Shown: positions 25,201-37,200 of the stretch, in pieces
Numbering within the stretch: position 1 is the stretch's first letter
How the letters are laid out: every line of letters begins with the position of its first letter
Source: Cymbidium sinense
Lineage: Eukaryota > Streptophyta > Magnoliopsida > Asparagales > Orchidaceae
Assembly: GCA_021442155.1 (NCBI GenBank)
Contig: CM038216.1
Span: forward strand, 152,731,009 to 152,795,008
Direction of reading: 5' to 3'
Length of the DNA: 64,000 nt
Notes under the pieces: generated by a model
The model's database searches: none
Told to the model about the DNA's origin: nothing
The model's input: the letters and a program-made list of their open reading frames with translations, nothing else
Made by a program: the position numbers and the translations under genes

Positions 25201-28200
25201 AGACCAGATGCATTCCTCCACTTCAACCATCCAACTTAAATTCTACTAATAATATCTCCATCTATTTCACCATCATTTTGAACAATAGAGCCTAAATATC
25301 TGAATCACTCACTTTTATTAATGACTTGTTCACCTAATGTCACAACATTAACACTAGAACTTCTACAAATAAAATTACACTCCATATATTCAGTTTTAGA
25401 TCTACTTAAATGAAAACCTTTAGACTCTAAAGTTGACCTCCATAATTCAAGTATCTCTTGGACTCCTCTCTAGTCTTATCAACAAGAAGAATGTCATCAA
25501 AAAAGCATACACGAAGGTACATCTTCGTAAATGCCTAAGTAAGAACATCCATAACTAAAGTAAAAAGATAAGGGCTTAAAGTTAATCCTTGATGTAATTC
25601 AACCAAATAGGAAAATATTTTGTCAAACCTCCTTGTGTTTGGACACAAGTAATCTAGTATACATATCCTCAATGACTTGAATATAACCAATATTAACTCC
25701 TTCGTTTTAGAACTCTCCAAAGAATATCTTGAAACTTTATCATAAGCTTTCTAAATCAATAAATATCATATGTAGATCCTCCTTACTTTCTATGCTTCTC
25801 CATCAAACCTCTTAACAAATGTATAGATCCATAGATCTACCCGCATGAAACCAAATTGATTGTGAAACTTTTGTATCACATCGTAACATATGCTAATTAC
25901 TCTCTCCCATAATTTTAATGTATGACACATTAACTTAATTCCTCTATAATTTGCACACTTGTGCATCACCTTTATTCTTAAATATAGGAACCAACAAACT
26001 CTTTCTTCACTCATCTGACATCTTTTTAGTCTTTAAAATAATATTAAAACGATTTGTAAGCCAAGAAATTCCTTGATCTCCTAAACATTTTCACACTTCT
26101 ATTGAAATATTATCAGGTCCTACTATTTTTCCATATTTTATTTTCTTTAAAGCTTCTCTAACTTTAGATTTACTAAATGATAAAAATAAAATTCTATTTT
26201 ATTTAGGTATTAAGATTGCTAAAATCAATCAGATTTTATCCTTCATCAAAAGTTTATCAATACCTCATCTACCTATTTTCAATATCCTTTTCTAAGAAAG
26301 ATTTTATTATTTTCATCCTTAATACACCTCACTAACTTTTACTTCTATCTCTTGGTTAACTTATACATACATCTTTCACCTTATTTGATATCTAATCTAT
26401 TGCATAAACGCTAATTGTTTTTCATCATATATTATTTTCTTAGAATCTCTACATGTCATTTTATATTTTTCTCAATTCTCTGAGTTTTTACATCTAAACC
26501 AAGTTTCATAATAATGTTTATTTTTTCTTAACTTTTCTTACACACTCTGACTCCACTACCAACTATTCTTATTAAGAAGTTTTTCCTTTGATTTTTCAAG
26601 ACATAAAGAACTTAATTTCACTTCAACTTTTTTTCTCACATAACATTAGCTTTATTTAACATCCCAAATTCTTCTCGTAGCTTACTCTTAAAAAATATTT
26701 TTATATATTCTTGCTTTCTCATAATCTTGATAATAATTTGATTTATTTTTTCTTACAACCTTTCATCTTAAAATCTAAAACTAATAATATCGCAAGACTT
26801 AAATTTTCACTTGAATGACCTTACAATCTTTACAATCTAAACGATCTATTTTTCTTATCAAAAATAATCAATATGTATTTTACTAGATCCATTTTATAAG
26901 TAATAATATGTTCATCTCTTTTCTTAAATAAAGATAAGAACTACAAATTCATAAGTGAAAAATCTAATATACTACCTTCTTCATTAGCCATTCCAAATCC
27001 ATAACCACCACGAATATTTTAAAATCTTCTACCACTCTACCAACATGTTCATTTAAATCTCTCCAATAAAGACTTTTTCTTCAAGAGATCTTTTGATATT
27101 TCCTCTAATTCATTCTAAAATTTTTCTTTTAAGCTTACATCCAAACCTACTTGAGGAGCATAAATATTTATAATATTGATAATCTTAATATCAACAATAA
27201 TCTTTAAAGCTATAATTCTCTCTCCACATCTATTAATATTTATAACATTATTCTTCAAACTTTTATCTATAATCACACCAAAGACCATTTCTAGACTTTA
27301 CCGAATACCAAAGTTTAAAACTTAAACTATCAATCTCCTTGGCCTTCTCCGCAACCTATTTAGTTTTTTGAACACATAAAATATTTATCTTTCTATGAAT
27401 TATAATATCTATTAATTTCATTAATTTACCTGTAATAGTACATATATTTCAAGATCCTAACCTAATGCAAAATAGGAGATGAGTGATGAAACCGTCAATT
27501 CTGGAGGAGATGGACTTGAGACAAATAGAGAAGTAGATGTGTGCACTAAACTCTTGAAGATTTAGGCATGATGAAGGTGAAGGGGGAGGCAATTGATAGT
27601 AACAAGAATGTTAAATGTGACTAAAGATGGCAATGCTGGGTGAAGGATGATTCATGAGCAAGGAAAAAATATTCTATAAGATTGTCTTAAAACCATCGAA
27701 GAGGAGGGAATGGTGATTCATGAGCAGGGAATGGTGACTCATTGAGAATGTGGGAGAAGAAGAGCATGAGATGGTAGAAAGGATATTTATGAAAATTAAA
27801 ATTTTAAATAGGGCTTTCAGTTTTGAAATTTTGTTAAAGTTCTGATGACTCAAGAAAAAAATTAGTTAATGACTATTGTTAATGTCTATTCAATAATTGG
27901 TAGTAGACCAAAATTTCCCTTCTTGTTAGGAGCAACTAGAGCTCTACTTGATTAACCCGTATTCAAGATATGGAACTATGAAGAAATTTAGCTGTTATTT
28001 TATTTTATAATGCTATGATTTTTTGTTTTTGAAGAGGTGTTTAAGATACTCATATATTTATGACTCTTATTTTATAAGAAAATTACCATGTGATCTCTAG
28101 CAAAATATATATTTATAAATGTTTATGTTTGTTGTATGAAGAGCTAGCACTTGTGAATTGATGATAAACTATAAAAATGCTCATAGTTCAGGCAAAATTT

Positions 28201-31200
28201 CAGTTTAAATGCTGGATTATACTTTAATTGACAACATTAATTGAAAATGGGATAAACTAAAATTTTCAATTGTTGAAACTTTTCATTAATGGAAGGCAAA
28301 AAAATTGCAAATTTAGTTTTTTTGCAACTTCAGAGAAACTAGAGAATGCACTATCTTCTCAAATATGGATACCATGGTGCTAATGGGCATTCAATAAAAC
28401 TAAATACTTTGCTTAGATGGTTCTTAAGCTTTAGTGAAATACTTTATTGTCATTAGATATTTTTGTCATTCTTGATATAGCTTACTGATCTAATTAGGCA
28501 TGAATTTTGATTCAATTTTCGATCACAAGGTATCAAGTATTTTGGCATCAATCTTCAAGAATTAATCATGTAATCATATGAACTCAATTTTCAAAAAACA
28601 TTATAGTAGATATAGTGCAAATAGATTAGGTGAATCCCATGGAATCAAAATATATGAATTTAAGTTTAAATAAGCCTAAGTCAACCACTCAAAAGCATCA
28701 TAAATATTTCTTCTTAAGGCCATTTGAGGGATCAAATGTTATCCAAATTTTTTATGCTTATATTTCAAATAAGTGTCTCAGTAAGATTAATCTAATGAGT
28801 TCATGATATCCCAATTTTGAATTAATTCATGCATTAAAATGTCCCAAAAAAATAAAATAATTGAGGAGTTAGATCACTCAATGGAGTGTTTATAATTCTT
28901 GTAGCAATGATCAAAAGGGCTCCTCCTAAATAAGTTAGTAGACCATGTTTTTGTAAATTGTGTCACCGAACATTAGCCACATATTGTGTACTATTGACAA
29001 CCTACACCTATTATAGTCATCATTAATCATTGATTGACAACGATGTTTGCTACTGTCTCTTATTGTTCATTGACCAACAATGATACTCACTACTAGTATC
29101 CCTCAACATCAGCAATCAATAATCACTGCATTCTTTGTCAACTATTTTTCAATACTTGTTAATGGTTGGTGTTTTAATTTCACAAGCTACTAATGCCCAA
29201 TGCTTGTCTTCTCGGTTGTTTGATCTCCCCTATTACATTTAGGAGAATATCTAAGACAACCATCACTAATTCCAAATTTTGTATATTCCCCATTGATTTT
29301 TTACTGATGCTTACCGATGATTAATGTCTGATGTATGTCAGTCCCTATATCATCTTCTTGGTTAACTAGTCTCCCCTCCTTTACAATCACCCACCCTTGC
29401 TTTACCTCTAACATTCTCCTCATCAAATTTTATTCGATAACAACAATCGACATCTTATGCTTTTCACCAACTATCTTCTTTCAGTCATCTTCTCAAACAT
29501 GTAATTTCCCCTCCTATTTTAAGAATTACAAGTTAACCACTCATCGTCTAACATTACGCATTAATAGTTGCTTGATGACTTTCAATGACTGACATCCTTC
29601 AGCCACTTACATTCAATACTTATCTTTTTTGTTGCTCGATCTCTTCTCCTATTTAGAGATTGACTAAATCCATCACATATCATTGCCTAATAAGGTTTTT
29701 GGGCAGGCATTTCATGATGATTTCCATCATTCATTAAGGCTGACGCCCTTCTTACCTATATATTTTTCTATCTTGAGAATGACCAAGGTAATTAACCAAT
29801 GTCGCCTAATTCTAAGATTCTCTATCAGATATCAATTGTGTCTCTGCCAACATCAATCATTTGATATTTGTCAACCACTGATAGTCAACACTAGTTTTCT
29901 TAATTGCTCAATATTCCCTCCTTTTGTATGAAAAAATTAATCTAAACATGCACTATCTCCCAACTTCTAACATTCCTTATTGATAGTCACTCAATGTGTG
30001 AAGGATCAATAGTTGGCGTTTGCCACCTTTCGATGTTCGACACTTTTCTTTCTTGTTGCATTGTCTCTTGGTTGCCCGATCCCTCTCTCTTATTAGGAAA
30101 TTTGCCAATTTGATTAAGCTATGATTGCTTAAATTTCTATATTTTCATCAATCATTGTCTAACTCTTGTCAACAACTTATGATAAATTGCTTTTAGTCAT
30201 CGACATTTAACACTCATCATGTTCACCTAGTTTTCCCTCCTAATAAGAGAATAATCAAGACGGTCACCCACTATCACCTAATGTTCTATATTCTATATAA
30301 ATTATTGTACAATATTTGCTAATGATTGATGTTAAATGATTATCTCATCCCTATCTCATAGTCTCTCATTCTGAATGACTATGTCAACCAATTGCCATGA
30401 CTTTCAACTTTTTCTATCAACTATTATCCAATACTCTCCAATGATCAACAATCTGTGTTCGTTAGCTACATTCATCTTATGCTCGTATTTATTGTCGCCC
30501 TATCTCCTTTTCTATTAGAGAATAACTAAGCTAACTACACTATTGTTCTACTTCTAGTAATTGCCCATCAATCATTCTTTAATACTTGCCAATGATTAAT
30601 ATCTGGTAGTTATCTTTTTGATCCCCCTTTTATCAAGAGATTGGTCAAATTGATTGCCCTTTGTCATTTTGACTTCCAATATCCATTGGAAATATTCCCA
30701 CCTTCACCAAGCAATAACTATATAGTCAATGGTTATTCACAAATAAGGATCTCATCACCTCCTATTTGTGGATTTTGAAGTAATTTGTCTTCCTCTGCTC
30801 TCTTTTCATTCATAAAAATTGGATACATTTTCACCTTTCTTTGTTCATCTTCTACTTTATCTTCTATTAGCTACAACAACAAAAAATTATAATATTTTAC
30901 TTTAAATTTGGTTGTGAAAAATTACTAGAGGCAACCATCATAATTCTAGATACAGAAATTTGAGAATAAAAAATTTTCCAAAAATTCAAATTAGTAAGAG
31001 TTTTACATCAAAAAATTTTAAGAGAATGACACGTGAAGGATAATTTACAAAAAAAAAGGTTAAGAATATATAAAAAAATTTGAAAAAAATTGCAAAAATG
31101 GCAAGAAATTGCTAAAATAATTCCAAAACCCGGTTATTTATCAACTCACCAATTCTTTGTCGTCATTATCAACTCGTTGTCGATGCTTTATTACCACGGT

Positions 31201-34200
31201 CCCCATCATCGTCCCTCCAAGCAATATATTTGTGAAAACCAACCCCTTTTTGGAAAATGGCAAAGCTACAAGGCAAGCTTTGAACGGGACCACACCCTTG
31301 ACGCCTTTGCCTAAATCTATTTTGATTAGGAGAATTAGAGCGTAGGGGAATGAATTCTGATTCTTTATGTCGCTCATAATTGCACTCTTCACAAGATTGT
31401 TTGTGACATCATTTTAGATGAAAATTAGTGCCTAAAAAACTAAATGGTGCCCTTCCCCGCATCCCCACAAGGGATTTGAAAGAAGGAACAGGATAAGAAA
31501 TGATTTTTAAGATTTTCTCTAAAACTTTTTTTAGTAATTTTGTGATTTTTTTTAAAATAAAAAAGAGATTAAAAGCCTTAGAGATAGTAAATCTTTTACC
31601 TCCTCAATATGGCAACAAGATGTGAAGGGTGCACCAAGCCATCATCACTAGCCAACTGGACATTGCTAAAGGATTCCAGGCTCATTTTCAAGCACAAATA
31701 AGTTGATTTGGATGTTTGGGACCTCCGAAGATCATTTGTCAATGTTCTGCACTCACTTTTAATGGAATCTCTAGAGATAGATTTTAGCAATTTTGGGTAA
31801 TTCTAAGTTAAATTTTATTTAAAACTGCTACACTAAAATTGTATCGTTCGTTCAAAACCCTGAAGGAATGTCTACATTGATGTCTAGAGAGTTGTTGCAT
31901 CATAAAACTTCTCCTGTGTAACAACTTTCTTTTGAAAAATATTCAATTTCACTAGTAATTTTTGAATTTATAATGAACATCTGCAAATAAGCACAAATGC
32001 TATAGTCCATAAATTTGTTCTAATTAGGCATAAATTTTTATGCGATTTTTATATTTTTAAGCATTCAAGTATTTTGACTAAAAACTTTAAAAATCAATTT
32101 TCAAATCATCTAAACTTTTTTTAATATATTTATAATTAAGATTGTGAATCGACTGGAAGAATTTAACAAGACTAGAAACACATGAATTTGCATGTAAATG
32201 AGCCTAAATCAAGTACTTAGAAACATAATTAGAAACTTTTTGAGATTAATAGTATTCGGGCAAGTTCAAAATCACTTAATTCTAAAATTATTAAGTCATT
32301 AATTGTTTAAAAAATATGAAATGATTAAGAGGATCATATTTGGACCATTTAATGAAATATTCAAGATTTTAGTTGAAATAACCATAATATCTCTCCTAAA
32401 AATTTTAAATAGGTCTTATTTCTATAAATTAAGAGGGGGATTTCTAAATGGAGAGCTATGCATGCTGCCAACCACAAGTCACCCCATCATAGACCATTGG
32501 CTAACACCATATTTGCCTTCAACCATCAACATATGTTAATATTTAATTGAATATTGTCACCTACCTACAATTAACACCATCATTTGTTGTTACTTGCCAC
32601 TTGTCGCCAGCTATTGGCCAGTGATGATGCCCTCTGCAATTCATTGACCAACATCATTGCATGTCATCCATCAAATATTATCGACCGACAATGATATTGT
32701 CACCAATCACTGCCTTTTTGCTAGTTGCTCATGTTGCCATTCGGCATTTAGTATTAGCTTCCACTTTTCATCCATTGAGGCCAATTATAGACTAACACTG
32801 GTGTTTGTTGTCGACTATCACTCAATTGCTATTAATGACTAGCATTTGGTGTCCACTAGCTATCAATATGCACTAGTCGTCTCCTTTGTCACTTGAACTC
32901 TCTTCTTATTAAGAGAATAACTATCTTTACCTCTAAATGTCACCCCATTTTCAACATTCCCTATCAATTGTTCTTGTCCATCAAATATTATCGACCGACA
33001 ATGATATTGCCACCAATCATTGCCTTTTTGTTAGTCGCTCATGTTGCCATTCGACATCTAGTATTAGCTTCCACTTTTCACATCCATTGAGGCCAATTAT
33101 AGACTAACATTGGTGTTTGTTGTCGACTATCACTCAATTGTTATCAATGACCAGCATTTGGTGTCCACTAGCTATCAATATGTAATAGTCGTCTGCTTTG
33201 TCACTTGAACTCTCTTCTTATTAAGAGAATAACTATCTTTACCTCTAAATGTCACCCCATTTTCAACATTCCCTATCAATTGTTCTTGTCCATCAAATAT
33301 TATCGACCGACAATGATATTGTCACCAATCATTGCCTTTTTGCTAGTCGCTCATGTTGCCATTCGGCATCTAGTATTTGCTTCCACTTTTCACCATCCAT
33401 TGAGGCCAATAATAGACTAACACTGGTGTTTGTTGTCGACTATCACTTAATTGTTATCAATGACCAGCATTTGGTGTCCACTAGTTATCAATATGCAATA
33501 GTCATCTGCTTTGTCACTTGAACTCTCTTCTTATTAAGAGAATAACCATCTTTACCTCTAAATGTCACCCCATTTTCAACATTCTCTATCAATTGTTCTT
33601 GTCTCCTACCAACAACTGGCATTTATTAACCACCAACAGGTCACTATCATTATCTCATTTGTCTGATCTCTACTCTTATTAAGAGAATAACAAAATAAAT
33701 TGCTCTATGTTAGCCAATGTCCAACGTTACCTGTTAATCATTGATTAATAACTTCCAATGAATGACATGTGACATTTGATGCTTGTCCTCCTGGTTTCTT
33801 ATTTTTTCTTTCTATTAGAAGAAGTATCATGTTGACTGCTAACTATCTCCAAACATTTGATATTCCAAGTTGATCATCACCTAATACCTTCTAATTACCA
33901 ATGTAAGTTGACTCACGAGTACTAACATCTATCTTTCTTTTTGTTGGGGAAAAACTAAGTTGATCAACACTATCGCCTAACTTGTGATGTTTTGTTTAGA
34001 GTCACTAAACACCTATCAATGATTGATGTCCAACATCCACTGCCATTGATATCTAATACTTGCCTTACTCTTCACTTGATCTTTCCTCTTTTTAAAAGAG
34101 TAACTAAGCTTATCATCCACCATCACTCAACTTTCTAGGTTCTTTGTGGATAGCTGCCCAACATTACCAACAATCAACATCCAACACTTGTCCCTAGTCT

Positions 34201-37200
34201 TCCTTTTTTATCAAGGGAAAGATCAAGTTGACTTACTACCATTATCTAAATTATGGCATTCCTCTTTCACTATTTCCTAACATTTAATTGAAGATTGATG
34301 TATGTCAACCATCAATTTTTAATGCTCTTTGTCTCGATCACCCGATCTTATTTGTTTTAATGCTCTTCATTTCGATCACCCAATCTCATTAGCTTCCTAT
34401 TAAGAGAATGAGTAATCTTAATTCTTATTGTTGCCCCACTTTTGACATCACCCATCAATTTGCATTCGATACTTGTCAATGGCTAATAATTAATGTACAT
34501 CAATCACCAACATTTGGTACTCACTTTTTAGATTACTCAGTCTCCATTTTTATATATCAAGAGAATAACTAGTCAAATATTCACCATCACCCAACTTCCA
34601 ACATTCCCCATTTATTATAGGCTAATGTCTACAAACGACTAATGGTTGACATCAATTAGTGATGTGGTGTTCCCTCCATCAAACGAATGGCCAAGTTGAC
34701 CACCCTTCATCACGCAACATCTACCATGTACTATTAATTATTGTCTAGCACTCATCACTCAATAAAAACTCAAACCTCTCAAGATTCCAATTACTAACAC
34801 AATAGATGCCTCCCTTAATTCAATAATATTATATTATTTTAATACATTTTTTTATATATTAGGAAGGGAACTGCTTGTAATTCTTGGTTTATTCTAATAG
34901 AATTATTTCAACTAGTCAATCATTATGTTTTTTTTCCTCTTTTTTGGAGTTTCTAAGAAAAAATCATCTATTGAGTCTTGCTCTTAACTTATATGTGTAA
35001 GAATAAAATCTTCTTGTAATCCTAAGATTTTAAATTTTCTCGCACAATGATTACTACTTGACTTCGCTAGAAAAATAACTAATAATTTTTATTCTTTCTT
35101 GATGAGGTTGATTAATTTTGTCATGTTAGCTAATCTTTTGTTGCATTTGCTAGATTGACTCATTTATTAGAAGGCAGTTTTCTTATATTATGCCATTTAG
35201 GAGCAACAGACAATAAGATTATCGTATATCTTGAATGGCATACAAATCCTCCACTTTAAAGAACTAACGCAATACCTTACTTGTTCTTTTGGCAACAAGC
35301 CTGTAACTTGCCACTGAAGTCTAATTTTCTATCAATGGTTTCTCTTATGAAATATGGAAATATGGAAATGAACAAGAAACTTTGCAAGCTTCATTAACCA
35401 AAAAATACCATTGATATGAGCTATTGATCCTGAAATAAATGAGCCTTTGCTTTCTGGGATTATTTGTGTTGCTTTGCATATCAAGAGAAGCTTAATTGAA
35501 AATAATATCTTTAGTCACTATGAAGAGAAATAGGCTGGGTCCTTTTTGGTAGGCCTTTAGTACATTGACTTCCTGTAGTACAGGTCAATGCTTGAGCTTG
35601 GCACAGTCACAAATGTTATAGGCAATGTCTAGCTGAAAACAATTTTCTATTATTTGCGTGATAAACTTGGAAACCAAGTTATATTCAATATATTCAGGAA
35701 GTCTTTTCATATGTATGTCAAGTGATTGCTGTTATTGAGGGATAAGGTGGAAATTTTGCAGGGCACTCTTGCTCAAAGAATTAGAAAGATGTATATTTTA
35801 TTTTCTTTTGATTCACTATCGATCCTTGTACAATTATTATGAAAAAATAAAAGCATTTGTTTTTTTTATTTTATTATGAAACTAGTTTCTGATTTATAGT
35901 TTCTCTTTGCGCAGAAGCACTGATTTATAGTTTCTCATTGCGCAGACACACTATGTATTGCTACTATGTTCATTCAAAGAACAACTGCAACAGCATGTCC
36001 GAGTTCATGCTATGGAAGCTGTGATGGCTTGCTGGGAGCTAGAGCAATCTTTACAAAGTTTGACAGGTGATTTTTAAATCTGATGGAATCAGTTATGCAT
36101 AGCAAATGTAATTCATTTCCTTTTTTTAGTGAATAATAGGGCATCGCTAATTCCTTTAGAATATTCTTTTTTTTATCTTATAATTTAGAGTGATTCACAA
36201 TAACGTGTGTAAAGGTTGGGATTTTAAGAGTGAAAATGCATGCACATGTATTGGTGAAACTAGAAAATTTCTTTCAAACATGTAGAGGCAGGATAATTCA
36301 TACATCTTCCTTGCTATGATTGGTATATTTTTCATCATTTTGCATTTACTTGTACACATGAACTTTTTGCTTTGTTATGGAATACATTGGGTTCTTACTA
36401 GGGAGTGCATTATTTAATTTTTGAATGATATTTTAATGAACTTTAAGAAAGCTCCATTTTCGATGATAGCCTTTGATATACTGAAACAGATTTTAATTCC
36501 TGAAACGCATACATTAAACAATATGGATTCTATCAACCACATTGTCTCTGGCATTCCTCCTAACGTTTGTTACATAAGATAAGATTGTCTAAACTATGTC
36601 CAAATCAAAGTTCATTTACTATTTCAATCATGCAACAGCTTCGGTATCCTTGAAAAATTTTCCATTAGGATATTTTTTATTTATCTTAAGGATTTCCTTG
36701 AACGAAAATATTCAACTCCTAGTGATTAAGTCTATGCAAGAAAAACATGCAACAAATAGGCCATGGAGTTTGAGCAAGAAAGCATAAAGTTCATTTCAGC
36801 ACAGTAATCTCAACGAAGCTTGTGGAGAGTTATACACTTCTTACTTAACTCACAACATGAAATTTCTATAAATATTGTCTCTCAACTGCAAGTATTCAAT
36901 AACGTAATATGCTGCGGTTAGTGCACTTATTTTTTGGCTCCTTCCTTTCAAAAAGAACAAATTGATAACAAATTTTCACGATATTGGTCCTCGTAGAATT
37001 TATTTATACCTCTTCTAGTCCTTAAAATAATTGCCCCCTTATATGCTAAATTTCCTTTTGTAGTGAAATCATCTTTCTTTCCACCCACCCGTTTCAGAAG
37101 GAACCTGTAAAATATTCTGATGGTGACAGTTACACGAAGTAGAGCTGTTTCTTGTCTTTCTCAGCAAGCAATCAAAACTATGTTCAGTTATCTAAAAGCC

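Larger units (their letters stand above)
28930..34760. repeat. Degenerate satellite-like repeat region in KNOX intron 1
   Basis: A loose module recurs at irregular spacing of roughly 120-310 bp. It carries a TTATTAAGAGAATAACTA-like word, then a CCAACATT or TCACC word, then CATCAATCATTG-like and CAATGATTGATGTC-like words. Examples of the first word occur near 30247, 30515, 32914, 33226, 33538, 33678 and 34398. The plus-strand frames scattered through it are rich in S, T, H, I and C and carry no domains; they are by-products of the repeat. No transposon ends were found. A recent triplication lies inside it at 32667-33602. Confidence 0.65.
22878..35945 (+). other. KNOX intron 1 (about 13 kb)
   Basis: The donor is ATG|GTCAGC and the acceptor is TTGCGCAG|ACACAC. 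The intron contains an antisense RTE LINE (24722 to about 27490) and a long degenerate repeat (about 28930-34760). The stretches 22878-24721, 27491-28929 and 34761-35880 show no coding or element signal. The position, between the FM and TH residues of KNOX2, matches the class II KNOX family. Confidence 0.9.

Noticed and set aside
32893..33521. Repeated identical small plus-strand proteins
   Set aside because: They recur only because the 312-bp DNA unit is tandemly repeated; other repeats of the region do not preserve the frame.
32667..33602. CRISPR-like array
   Set aside because: Units are 310-312 bp direct tandem copies without short repeats and unique spacers; this is a plant nuclear intron.
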